NCBI GenBank assembly: GCA_024734495.1
Contig: JALMQS010000085.1
Coordinates: forward strand, 17,926,474 to 17,990,473
Origin: Forficula auricularia
Taxonomy: Eukaryota; Arthropoda; Insecta; Dermaptera; Forficulidae
Length of the DNA stretch: 64,000 nucleotides
Direction: 5' to 3'
Below the pieces are notes generated by a model. That model ran no database searches. It was not told the DNA's origin and saw only the letters and a list, made by a program, of their open reading frames with translations. The translations under genes and the position numbers were made by a program. Below are positions 44,502 through 55,787 of this stretch, one piece after another (within the stretch, counting starts at the first letter, position 1; each line of letters opens with the position of its first letter).

Positions 44502-45568
44502 GAGGGGTGCCAACCTTTTGGCTTACACGGGCCACATTTGAAGAAAAAATAAGCTGACGTGTTCTGATTTGGCCATCCACTTGAGTTTACCATACAACCT
44601 GGCCCCTAAAATTATTTATAATCATGTAGGGGCCCCTCCCTAGGGGGTTAGTTTTTGCATTTTTATACTTCTGGTATCCCACTGATTATGTATACAAAAT
44701 TTGGTTGAGTTTGTTAAATGGCCAAGATTTTCATTTTTTGACCCCCCCTCCCCCATTTCAGGCAGTTAGTTTTTGCATTTTTAGACTTTTTTATATAATG
44801 ATATTGATACAAGAAGAAGTTGCACCAAGTACAACCTCTGTAGTCCGTGGTGGGCCCTTGTAACGTGAAGATAAGGGGAGATTTAGGGATTGGGTAGCAG
44901 TCGAAGGTATCTGTGGATGCTGGTCTGGAGGTCCACTGATTATGTATACAAAATTTGGTTGAGTTTGCTCAAACGGCCTAGATTTTTAATTTTTAACCCC
45001 CCCCCTTCCACCCCCCTTAATTTTGGGTCGATATGCACCAAAATCTAATCAGCTCTTAATCTCTATGGACCAAAACTAAGTGTGGAATTTGGTTTCGATA
45101 TTCACACTAGTTTTTGAGCTAGCTCGTCCACAAAATTTGGTAACGCACAGACTAACAGACTGACAACCAGACAGATTAACTAACTAACTAACTAACAGAT
45201 ATTTTGACAAAACAATTATTATCTTGAAAAATATAATTTTTTCGATGTTCACTTATTAGAGCTTTTTGTAGAACGAAATGCCAAGGTTTCGCTCAATTTT
45301 TAAAATCAAAATAGTTTTAGCCGTTTTTGAGATATTTCGAAAAAAAGAAGGAAAAAAACACTTTTTTCATACACGATTACACTACTTGACCATGCCCTGT
45401 ATAGTAAAGTAAAAATTGTCTTGGACCCCGGATAAAATATTATAATTCTATTTGATATTTGCTATTCAAAAAAGTTAGTTAATAATGTAGAAATAAGAAC
45501 TTTATTATTTTTTTAATTCATAGTGAGCTTCTAAATTTACTTTTCGGGCCACCGGTTGGACAGCCCTG
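44502..45568. mobile_element. hAT-type nonautonomous element, 1.07 kb
   Basis: Flanked by ATCTAATT (44,494-44,501) and ATCTAAAT (45,569-45,576), an 8-bp duplication with one mismatch. Ends GAGGGGTGCCAACC and inverted GGTTGGACAGCCCTG fit hAT termini. The interior shares long stretches with 21.03-21.85 kb, including the GCATTTTTAGACT modules and AACTAACTAACTAACAGA. A 160-bp insertion at about 44,790-44,935 (AAGTTGCACCAAGTACAACC) is absent from the other copy. No transposase frame. Confidence 0.82.
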
Positions 45569-45576
45569 ATCTAAAT

Positions 45577-46049
45577 ACTTATCTGTCTTTTGTTAAACTA
45601 TTTTTTAATCTAAATACATTTGTTTTTGTTTTGTTTTTTTTTACAAAAGCTAAGACTCAAGTATAAATGTCTGAATTAATTAATATAGCTTAATATTTAT
45701 ATATTTATGTAAATAATGGATATTTCTTGAGAATTATTTTCTCATTTTTTCTCTTAATCCGTCTCTTTAATGACTTGGAATATAAAAGAAAAAAATTATT
45801 TCCTCCTGCTGTCTGTTTGTCCTTTTTCTTCTTTTCTTTTCCATGCAAGTCTAATTAATTTTTCTTTTCTTTTCTTTCACAATCCAAATAAAAATACTGT
45901 AATTAGTTTCTTTTCTTACTTTACCATACTGGGTTTAGTGAAGGATTTTAGTCATGAAAAAAATTATTTTTTTGTTTCACCTTATCTAAATATACCTACT
46001 ATATAATTAAAAAACTGCTAATATTATTTTGATAAAAAAATTTAAGTAA
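45577..46049. other. AT-rich DNA, no gene seen
   Basis: The plus-strand frame at 45,770-46,006 is Phe/Ser-rich from T-rich DNA and has no motif. Confidence 0.4.
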
Positions 46050-46547
46050 ATAATAATATTAACCAATATTTCGATGTCCCAACAACCCCTACGTAATAAG
46101 AGCTTCATTGCCAGGTCAAAATAAGTCAAATTAAAAAAATATATTCAATGATAAATTCAGAAATTAGAGTAAGAAAATTATAAAAAAAAAATGAAAAGAA
46201 ACGATGATTCTTGACATGAAGCTCGATTCTGTTGCAGCTTAAACAGATTTTTCATTTCACATACTCTTAGAGCAGTCAGATTTTTTGTTGCTAATAATTT
46301 GATGAAAATTTTTTGGCGGGAGAGGAAAGTACACTCCTGTTTGGGCCTAGGTTCCGGATACAAATTTTAAAATTTTTAAGAAAATAATATTATTAACCCT
46401 TATTTCGATTCTCCAACAACCCCTATGTAATAAGGGCTTGATTGCCAGGTCAAAATAAGTCAAAATTAAGAAAATATATTCAATGATAAATTCAGAAATT
46501 AGAGTAAGAAAAATTTTTCAAAAAACCAAATGTAACGAAACGATGAA
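46050..46547. repeat. Direct duplication, two units about 340 bp apart
   Basis: 46,050-46,208 and 46,387-46,547 share CAACAACCCCTACGTAATAA, TTGCCAGGTCAAAATAAGTC and TATTCAATGATAAATTCAGA. The intervening 46,209-46,386 is unique. The minus-strand frame at 46,178-46,363 spans the gap and is unsupported. Confidence 0.85.
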
Positions 46548-46719
46548 CGTTTTTTTCAGGTATTTAAAAATTAAAAGTGAAATAGATCTTAAGGTAATTA
46601 AGAGACTTCAGAAAAGGAATTTATTTTAGATGTCTAAAAAGTTTAAATTAAAAATAATCGATTTCACTAGGGGGTAAATATTCCTAACTGTTTACTAATT
46701 CATGAAGACTTTGAGATGA

Positions 46720-47280
46720 TCCAATTATGCATCTGAAATAAACACGTCCATCCAAAGGATTCGCTTGAGAGCGCAAATGGATGTTCTGATTAGCAGGGGA
46801 AACTGACCGCCATCTTGGCCCCCGGGTGGTTTTAATCATAGAGCTTGTGTGGTGATTTATCGTAGCTTAACGAGGAGCCCTGGCCGGCATTAATTGGCCA
46901 CCCCTTAAGCCACCCACTAATCATTTTCACTTATAAGACGGAATCTAATAAGTTAAACGATCACCCTGCGAAACATAATGGATTAATATGGCCAAAAGGA
47001 ATTTTGATTGACGGGGCTCTTTAATTTCCCCAATGCGTTAATCATTTCTCGAGCTGGACACGAAAGCCGACAGGGGTCCCAAAGGGTAAAATACAAAGCA
47101 ATGAAATTGATAAAGATATCCATCAGTAAAGAAAAGGCAACTACTGTCTTGTTATTTCCTGGGAAAAATTAAATCGCGATAAGAGAGTCCCGTTATCACG
47201 ATGAAAGCTCTCCGTCAGCAAAGAGATGATCTTTTGCTACCTTTTATTTATCCTATCTTTTACAAATATCTTAATCGTGT
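46720..47280. other. Largest complex single-copy island (candidate regulatory DNA)
   Basis: The composition is balanced and there are many homeodomain-type words (CATTAATTGGCC, GGATTAATATGG, TAATCATTTC), with CCGCCATCTTGGC at 46,811. No long frame on either strand and no second copy in the window. Lying inside the putative first intron of the minus-strand gene, it is my best candidate for an intronic enhancer. Confidence 0.35.
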
Positions 47281-47404
47281 GCCAAGTGCAACAGCTCAGA
47301 TAATTAAATGTCAAATTTTATATCTTATTTTATTTACTAGGTCCTTTAATTAACTTATAAAAAAACAATTTTGAAGAAATTTAGCTATCCTTCGAATCAA
47401 TTAA

Positions 47405-47815
47405 GATAGTTGTATCGCGACAATAGTAGCAAAAAGTTAATGCTAGAGTAAATAGCACAGACAATAAGGATTCATAATTCATAAGCCCAAAACTTTTTGG
47501 TGTTTATGTACCACTACTAGCCAATCCCCTACTCGTTTGACAAATCTGGCAACGCAGTCCGAGCTTGTATATATTTTATCATAAAAATGTCAGATGAAGT
47601 ACATTATAAATGAAGATTTATAAAACAAAAAGTTCTTAATAAGCGATTGAAAGCTGTTGCGACAATGACTGAAGCGAAAAAAGCCAAAAAAAGTACTAAA
47701 GTTAACCCACTTTTTAGGTTAAATAAAAGCGTTGTTGCCAGGTTGTTTTAAGTGTAAATTTTTCATTATTTATTAATTATTATCTCAGAAACTGTGTTGT
47801 AACTATGAATTAAAA
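47405..47815. mobile_element. TTAA-flanked transposon, copy 2, truncated
   Basis: Begins after TTAA (47,401-47,404) with GATAGTTGTATCGCGACAAT and follows the 33.7-kb copy to about 47,815, where similarity stops. The right terminus and second TTAA are absent. Confidence 0.82.
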
Positions 47816-48462
47816 TTTGGGGGAAATAAGTAATCTGATTCCTACACCCAAATGCAGTATAAATTGGCATCTCGAAAAATTCTATCACATCACAATTTTT
47901 TTGTACAGGTTGAATGTTCAATTTTTTTCTCACTTTTTCATTCATTTCAAATTTCCATAATCAAAAATTAAAATTTTGGGGTTTTTTTTTTGTATTCTTC
48001 GATCAAGTATCTTCACAGGCCAAAATAAAGAGAGATCTAATCGTATTATTTTACAATCAAAATATTTCAAATTTTCACATCTTTTATCATCTGTTATATT
48101 TAGCCTTAGGTAAATTGTTATACTTAGTCGTAAGCTGTTAGTAATAATTATTAAAGTGAAATCCCAATTGTGTGTGAATTCGCATCCCATTGAAATTCAA
48201 TGAGTAGGCCTAAAGGGAGACAGTGGGAATTACGAGGTTTCGACTCTCTATTTTCACTATAGTCGCAAGGACTATTGGCTAAAATCGATGGTTAATGGGG
48301 AAATAAATGTATTATTCATATTGGAGAATAGAGTTAGTTTCCAAGAAAATATTCTGCCAACAGATGTCAGATGGAGTGAATTCGCTATTACATAACATTT
48401 AATTATTAAGTAATTCTATTTTTCTCTAAGGGAGTCACTCCTGGAATTGGTCAGTATATATA
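47816..48462. other. No gene seen
   Basis: A somewhat complex patch at 48,170-48,300 is unassigned. The frames at 47,914-48,190 on the two strands overlap each other and have no motif. Confidence 0.35.
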
Positions 48463-49141
48463 CAGCGTGTGGGGCATAAAGATCTACCACATTTTGAAAA
48501 GGTATAAAAAATGAAAAAAATTAGCTAGAAAAAAACTGAATATATTTTTGAAAAGAACATAAAATATATATTTTTTTAAAATGTTTTTAAGCATTATCAG
48601 CCAAAAGGAGGGGGGATCAAAAATGAAAATTCTAGCCCTTTTGACTAAACTCAACCAAATTTTGTATACATATTATGTGGGTCCCAAAAAGATAGAAATA
48701 AAAACCTAGCTACCCAAAATGGAGGAGGGTCAAAAATTAAAATTCTAGCCCTTTTGACGAAATTCAACCAAATTTTCTATACATATTCTGTGGACCCCCA
48801 GAAGGATAGAAATGGAAAAACTAACCAAATTTTGTATACCTTCATAATTTGGTCGAAAGGGCGAGAATTTTCATTTTTGACCCTCCCTCCATTTTGGGTG
48901 GTTAGTTTTTGCATTTCTGGGGGTCCACAGGATATGTATACAAAATTTGGTTCCGTTTGGTCGAATGGGCTAGAATTTTTATTTTTGACCCACCTCCCCT
49001 TTTTTTGGTCTGATATAATGTTTAAAACACATTAAAAAAAATTATGTTCTTTTCAAAAATTTATTTTGTTTTTTCTAGTTAATTTTTTTTTCATTTTTTT
49101 ATACTTCTTCAAAATGTGGTAGATCTTTATGCCTCATCCTG
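48463..49141. mobile_element. TA-flanked TIR element with CAGGRTGNGGCATAAA ends
   Basis: The left end CAGCGTGTGGGGCATAAAGA and TCTACCACATTTTGAA is inverted at the right, with TA outside both ends. Inside, modules based on AACCAAATTTTGTATAC and CTAGCCCTTTTGAC occur twice in one orientation and twice in the other. They are related to the modules in the 20.7-kb and 44.5-kb elements. The plus-strand frame at 48,754-49,035 is a translation of the modules. Confidence 0.82.
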
Positions 49142-50490
49142 TATTAACAAAAGTAGGTAGATGTGGATGGATTCCTATAGAATAGGTAATATTAGCCCAG
49201 AGAGAATGTAATATATTTTTATTTTTTATTTTTACATTTAATAGACTTTAATTTCATAGAAATTCTCATCTGGTTTACTATCGAATATCACGAGAAAAAG
49301 ATTAAAGATTGCTTGAAACTTCAGCCACACTTCCTTCAAGTCTTCCCCCGATTTTCTTCCACCCCTTTACCACCTTTTTTCATCGACCTACGGAATCCCC
49401 CTTTTTCTCTTGGTTCCATAAATCGTTTGATAAAAAATTTCTTCAAAAAAAAACTTCATTTAACAAATTCTATGAAATGTTAATAATTTCGATATGTTAA
49501 GATCAAAGTTCAAAGATGTCGTCATTTTGATAGAAATTTTTTACATTCCTTAGCGGTTGACGTTCCTAATTTCCTCACTAAGTATCCAACCTTTTCTAAT
49601 ATATCATATTATTCCATTCTACTTTCTTTTCTCTATCACTTTCTATAATAGGTATACATTGCTAGGAGATTATTTTTTTTTCAAATTTTCTTTTCTAATT
49701 CCAAAAGCTACCTTCTCTAAATTTCCTTCCTTCGTCAAATTGAAACCTCATTATAAATATTAAAAAAAATTATTTCTTTAAAGAATTTCAATTCCATCCT
49801 ACTTTCCTTTCTCTGTCACTGTCTATACTTTCTAAAATATACATTGATAAGAGATTATTTTTTTTATATTTTCTTTTTTCTAATTCCAATCTACCCACTC
49901 AAATCAACTTCTCAACTTCATCAAATAAAAACCGATTATATGGTAAATATAAAAATATAATTTCTTTAAAAATGTTCAAAAAGTAATAGTAATTAAAAAT
50001 TTGATGTAAATTGGGGAAAAAAGAGAAAGCTTAAAAACATTGAAAATATTGGAGAACAAAGTAAAAACTTTTCTCGACTCGCCAGTTAGAGCCCTAGTAT
50101 TAAATTTAAATATAATAAACTATTATAAATTTTTTGTTTTTTAATTATCTTGAAAAAAAAATATATATTCTGCATTTTCGAACCCTTCCAAAGCTAGAGA
50201 TTTCAAAATGTAATCAGTTCCCACATCGAAAATTCAAACATTTCGGCGCCAGAACGAACTTTCTGCAACTTGGAGTTGGTTGTTTGTTGCTTTGTAGTTC
50301 ATGCCACGTTCTTGGGATTTTTTTCCAAAAATGAATTGTTATTAGAGTCTTTGTATCCGGTGGGAAAAGTCTTGAGTGGATTCATTACACATCATTACTA
50401 TGGCCTGTACCGGAGGTACCGAGTGAAATTTATTCTATTTTCTAAATTCACGAATTCTGTAAATATTCATGAAATCATTTTATTAGTAGG
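49142..50490. other. AT-rich DNA, no gene seen
   Basis: Two similar T-rich stretches (about 49,600-49,760 and 49,790-49,940, sharing TTTCTCTRTCACT and GAGATTATTTTTTTT) form a loose direct repeat, with a third at about 52,550-52,640. No exon recognised. Confidence 0.45.
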
Positions 50491-52262
50491 TACTAGCTGC
50501 AAGACCTGCCTACGGCGCCCCTTCTTGCTAGCCAGAGGGCTCGCCCCCTGGACCCCCACCCAGAAGACCACTCAGCAGCCCCACCCATCCCTCCACCCCA
50601 ATGTACAGACAAAACCTTAATTTTATACAGGGTGTCCCAAAAGTCAAAGATCAAACGTGAACACGAGATAGGTCAGTTCAGGATTGTCCAAAATAAAAAA
50701 ATAAATAAATAAAACTGTCTTAGTTTTCGAGTTATGAGCATTTTTTTGAAAACCGAGAAAATCGCTACCCTGCTCTAAATATTTGAATGCTGTGGCTACG
50801 AATTTTCATATTTTATAATTCTAATTTTTGTTACGGAATCCTGAATAATACTGCTATCGATCACAAAACAGAAAATAACTAAGAGTATTATACTTTTTGA
50901 GAAAAAAATATTTTTTTCAGATTCATGTGTCAAAAAATTTTAATCAGTAAACTTTGACTCTTGATATCTTAAAAAAACTGTGTCAAACAATAATGGCAAA
51001 TTATCTAAAAAATTGACGCATTTAATTAAGATTTCAAAATGGTATAAAACATTCCACTTTTTTAAAAAACAAAAAATAATATTTGCATTTTTATGCGAAA
51101 GAAACTAATTTCAAAACACAATTCGTAATTGGCTAAAGGGTCGAATTTAAACATGAAAACTAATTTAATTTAATAAAATATTTTTATTCAATTAAAGATT
51201 TTTGAAAAAATCTTGAATAGTTGAATATTTATTTATTTATTCAATTAAAGTAAATGTTCAAAATGTCCGCCACGAGCACGAATGCACATTTTACATCGTC
51301 TAAGAAAGGACCGCCTCACGAGTAAAAGAAAAGTTTATTCAAAGTGAATAGATAACCTAGCCCAACTTAAACAAAGAATCTCTGAAGCAAAAGAAGAAAT
51401 AAATTCTCGAAGAAATGCAAGACTCAAATGAGGCTGTCCTTTCTTAGACGATATAAAATGTAAATTCGTGCTCGTGGCGGACATTTTGAACATTTACTTT
51501 AATTGAATAAATAAATAAATATTTTATTCAACTATTTAAGATTTTTTCAAAAATTTTTAATTGAATAAAAATATTTCAATAAATTAAATTAGTTTTCATG
51601 TTAAATTCTACCCTTTAGCCAATTACGAATTGTGTTTTGAAATTAGTTTCTTTTGCATAAAAATGCAAATAATATTTTTTGTTTTTAAAAAAAGTGGAAT
51701 GTTTTATACCATTTTGAAATCTTGATTAAATGCGTCAATTTTTTAGATAACCAGTAGATTAGATTGCCATTATTGTTGGCATAGTTTTTTTTAAGATATC
51801 AAAAATCAAAGTTTACTTATTAAAATTTTTTGACACATGAATCTGACAAAAATATTTTTTTCTCAAAAAGTATAATACTCTTAGTTATTTTCTGTTTTGT
51901 GATCGATAGCAGTATTATTCAGGATTCCGAAACAAAAATTAGAATTATAAAATATGAAAATTCGTAGGCACAGCATTCAAATATTTAGAGCATGGTAGCG
52001 ATTTTCACCGTTTTCAAAAAATGCCCATAACTCAAAAACTAAGAGTTTTATTTAAAAAAAAATTTATTTTGGACAATCCTAAACTCACCTATCTCGTGTT
52101 CACGTTTGATCCTTGACTTTTTGGGACACCCTGTATATATATAATTTCATTTAAATTGGTAACCATGACGACTGTTTTTGTTGGGGGACGGACATAGATA
52201 CATAGATAGATAGGTACATAGGTACATACAGAGGCAGACACAAATGTGCTTTAGTAGTATAG
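50491..52262. mobile_element. Interrupted retroelement/SINE-like unit
   Basis: The left part (50,491-50,620) is GC-rich (TAGCTGCAAGACCTGCCTAC, GGGCTCGCCCCCTGGACCCC); the right part (52,140-52,262) ends GACGGACATAGATACATAGA and CAGAGGCAGACACAAATGTG before TTTAGTAGTATAGG, a style of ending typical of RTE-like retroelements. The large palindrome at 50,638-52,133 splits it. The plus-strand frame at 50,270-50,620 is the GC-rich part read in one frame. Confidence 0.45.
50638..52133. mobile_element. 1.5-kb palindromic element with CAGGGTGTCCCAAAAGTCAA ends
   Basis: Flanked by TA (50,636-50,637 and 52,134-52,135). The arms, roughly 650-700 bp each, are nearly perfect inverted copies (GTGAACACGAGATAGGTC, GAGTATTATACTTTTTGAG, GTTCAAAATGTCCGCCACGA) around a spacer at about 51,310-51,425. 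Spacer codons IDNLAQLKQRISEAKEEIN with SRRNARLK then a stop look like the C-terminus of a mariner/IS630-type transposase. This suggests head-to-head duplication of a decayed mariner-like element. Confidence 0.85.
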
Positions 52263-53865
52263 GATATCAAATATCTAAGAAATAAATTTAAAAAAAATTT
52301 GTTTTCGGCTAAAAAAAAAATCACTTTTGTTTCCTTCTGTAGACCTTACTTATATTTGTATTTTTATTAAAATTCAAGAAAAATATATTTTTTGTAATAT
52401 TTCATAGATAAAGTCTCTTTTCTTTACTTTTGAGTTCCAGGAGATGAATTGAATATTATTCTGTCTTTCCTCAACCACTGGCTTTTGCCTTACCCATAAT
52501 TCCCTTATTATGTATCCAACTTTTTCCACCCTCTAATCTCACCATCCACCCCTCCTTTCTCTATCACTTCCATACTTTCTCTATTGTACATTGGTACGAG
52601 ATTATTTTTTCATTTTCTCTTTTGAAAATCCAAGCTATTCAAATCAAATTTCTCAGCTGCGTCTCTCTCTATCTCTCACTTTACCATTTGCTTACCCACC
52701 AAAATACACATCCGCCCTAGCACAGTGAAAGAGAAAGTCAGCAAACATTGCCACTACTATTACAGAATCTAATTTGAACTAGATACAAAATCCCAAGATG
52801 ATATTTTAAAGCTATTATCTAGTTGAACGTTAATTGGATTCAAAAGAGGCATATGTTGGTGACTGTCACACACACACACGCATACATACCTACATACAGA
52901 CTCATTTAAGGGCTTAATAATAAAAATTATATACTATACGCTTATCTTCTAAAGAAGCTTAAATGAACTTGAATGAGTACACGTTCCAACGTAATTTCTA
53001 TTCAAAGTTAGAAGATGTGCGATTTAAGATGCTCATATTTGTTTCAAGCATGAAATTAGATAATTAATGTGTCTTACAAGCAAAAATTATAATCTAGAAG
53101 TAGGATAGAAAAATTTTAATTTTTATAAGAAAGAAGTTCTTGATTAATTTTTGAATTAATATTAGTATATAATAATATCCAAAGAATTGAGAAACTTTTT
53201 TTGAAAAATAGATGGAATTTTTTTCGAATCGGGATATAACCCAATCTATAGAAAGAATTTAATTTTTAGGTGTGAATCCGTCTGATACGCAATATAAAAA
53301 TATTCTCTGCTAGATTCTGACCTAAATAATTAAATTCTTTCTTAATATTACTATAGAGGTAACTCCAACAAATTTTTTACTTCAATAACTCACTATTTAA
53401 GGTCATCAAAGATGGCTATATATTATAGAGATTTTAGTAATAACTAATTAAAAAATAGTATTACAATTTTAATAGAATAATGATTTTTTCAAAAAGAGTT
53501 CGAATTTATTTTAAAATATTTTTTATTTAGATTTATGAGTTATTTACGATAAAAGATTGGTAACTAGTTAGACGTAGGATGTTTTTTTGTTAAATTTAAA
53601 TCAAAATAAAATGAAGGTATGTAAGTCGATAATTTTAATATGAATTTATCACTTTAAGCCTTCCTATCAGGAGTGAATAATAAAATTTAGAATTCTTCAT
53701 ATATTAGATTATCAATTTTGGATAAGCAAGCTCCACTTGAACTGGTAAATATTTTGTTTTGTTTTTCTATTGACATATGGTAGCTCAAAAATTTAACTTT
53801 GTGAAATATTCTAATTTTTTATTTTATTGTGAACATTTTTTGATTTTCTGGTCCAAAATATATTT
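52263..53865. other. AT-rich DNA, no gene seen
   Basis: A (CA)n/(CATA)n patch at 52,866-52,895. No exon or repeat boundary recognised. Confidence 0.45.
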
Positions 53866-54400
53866 AAAATGAGCTTAGTTTTTTGAAAATTAATATTTTA
53901 TTTTCTCTAGAAATTCTCAATTAAGTTGATAAGGCTCCCTCCTTTGTATCAATGTCGATTTTAGGCGAGGGGTCAAAAACTAATTTTTTTCGATGATTAT
54001 TCAAACGAAATTATACACTTTTAACTCTATATAAAATATACTATTTAAAATGGGTTTAGTTTTTTGAAAATTAATATTTTATTTTCCCTAAAAAATTCTC
54101 ATTCAAGTTGATAAAGGTCCCCCCTTTGTATCAATGTCGATTTTAGGCGAGGGGTCAAAAACTAATTTTTTTCGATGATATTCAAACGAAATTATACACT
54201 TTTAACTCTATATAAAATATATTATTTAAAATGGGTTTAGTTTTTTGAAAATTAATATTTTATTTTCCCTAAAAAATTCTCAATCAAGTTGATAAGGGTC
54301 CCCCTTTGTATCAATGTCGATTTTAGGAGAGGGTTCAAAAATTAATTTTACATTCACATAGCTTGAAAAATTAACTTTGTTGAAATATCTTCTAATTTTT
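53866..54400. repeat. Three-unit tandem repeat, about 180-bp period
   Basis: Units start near 53,870, 54,050 and 54,230 with AGTTTTTTGAAAATTAATAT, TTTGTATCAATGTCGATTTT and TTCAAACGAAATTATACACT. The units are highly similar here. Diverged relatives occur at 8.3-8.7, 27.9-28.3 and 29.4-31.1 kb. Confidence 0.9.
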
Positions 54401-55129
54401 TATTTTATTGGGTACATTTTTTGATTTCTGGTCCAGAATGTTTGATCCGTAGATATAAGAAGTTGTGTGAACGTGATCTATCGCCTTGACCGGATGTTAT
54501 TGTGTTGTTGTGCCTTGTAATTTCAACAACCTCATCCATCTAAGATTAACAACGCCTTGAGGGCAATCAATCTACGAAGATAGACGGACGGACATCTCCA
54601 GGAAGAACAAAAAAACATTTAGGAGCACCAAGCACTAAGAAAGAAACTAGTACATTAAATTTCACTTGTCATTCCTAAAACATATTGTCAGGAAGTTTGC
54701 AAAAAACTAGATTTACATCCCAAAAAATTCTAAAGGAATTCATGAATTCCGTAAATAACTTACGTAAGGAATTATGTCTATTTAATGAAATTTAAAAATA
54801 CTGTTGTATTTTATATATACTTTTTGACAAAGATGATCAGTAAACACTTATAAGTGAGAAATTAAAACTCAAAATACCAATTACATTTGAACCAATTACG
54901 TTTGACGGGTCAATTTTTTGTCAAAAATTACAGTTACTCTAAAGAGACAGTGGCGTCACGTAGGGTCATCCGCCATTTTTAGTCTTATTTGCCTGATGCC
55001 TAGTTTGATTAGAAGTGTCACTCAAAAATGTCGCATGAAGAAAACTGTAATCTTTTAATTATTTAAACTGTAAATTTATTAAAAAAGAAAGAATTTAATT
55101 TTTTAGGACAAATTCTAGAATTTTAGTAG
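54401..55129. other. No gene; complex patch at 54,440-54,620
   Basis: The patch is unassigned (GCCTTGACCGGATGTTATTG, GATAGACGGACGGACATCTC); the GACGGACGGACATCT ending resembles retroelement 3' ends. Nothing else is supported. Confidence 0.35.
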
Positions 55130-55500
55130 AAATATTTTAAGATGTTTTAAGATGTTATAAAATGTTTTTTAAGATATTATAAAATGTTTTAAAAAGTTTT
55201 AAAAAGTTTTAAAAAAGTTTTAAAAAAGTTTTTAGCTATTTTCATGAGAAATTTTCTTCAGAAATTGAGAATGATGATTAAAAAAGTTTTTAGTTATTTT
55301 CTTGAAATGATGATTAAAAAAAGTTTAAAAAAGAAGTTTTAAAAAGTTTTTAGCTATTTTCTTGAGAAATATTCTTCACAAATTGAGAATGATGATTAAA
55401 AAAGTTTTAAAACGTTTTAAAAAGTTTCTAGCTATTTTTCTTGAAATTTTTTTTTCAGAAATTAGGAATGATGATAAAAAAGTTTTAAAAAGATTTCACA
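55130..55500. repeat. Low-complexity AAAAAGTTTT tandem
   Basis: Many variants of AAAAAGTTTTAAAAAG with interspersed TTTTTAGCTATTTTCTTGAG and AGAAATTGAGAATGATGATT, giving a higher-order period of about 60-110 bp. Confidence 0.8.
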
Positions 55501-55715
55501 GCAAAGGGAAAAGGAAGCACCTTAAGACTCCAGAGTGAATCTCTGACACACTGAGCTACCACTTAAATATATTTAAAAATATAAATAATAATAATAACAG
55601 TATAAATGATATTTTGGGGAATTTATAGTGTAAACAAAAAACACGCCCTCTTCATGGCTCTTTTGGTATCTGTATTAAAATTTAAAAAATTGAATAGATA
55701 AAATATTCAAAATAC
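55501..55715. other. No gene seen
   Basis: AT-rich DNA that would be intron on the minus strand. Confidence 0.4.
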
Positions 55716-55787
55716 CTGTAGATAATCTCGTAGTAGAAAATGTCTCGACCAGTAAACTCACCTGAAACAAAAAGATGAAGTGAATTT
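55716..55787 (-). promoter_or_regulatory. Candidate recursive splice site, or 46-nt microexon
   Basis: The minus strand reads TTCATCTTTTTGTTTCAG|GTGAGT with the junction between 55,762 and 55,761: a pyrimidine tract and acceptor directly followed by a strong donor, the layout of recursive (ratchet) splice sites in long insect introns. Forty-six bases on, CTACAG|GTATTT gives a second possible donor, so 55,761-55,716 could instead be a 46-nt exon; one frame of it is open (EFTGRDIFYYEIIY). It has the same strand as the dipeptidase exon at 6.2 kb. Confidence 0.45.

Noticed and set aside
50270..50620. 116-codon plus-strand frame, the longest in the window
   Set aside because: It runs from AT-rich DNA into the GC-rich retroelement-like patch; the Pro/Thr-rich end reflects base composition and no domain or splice site supports it.
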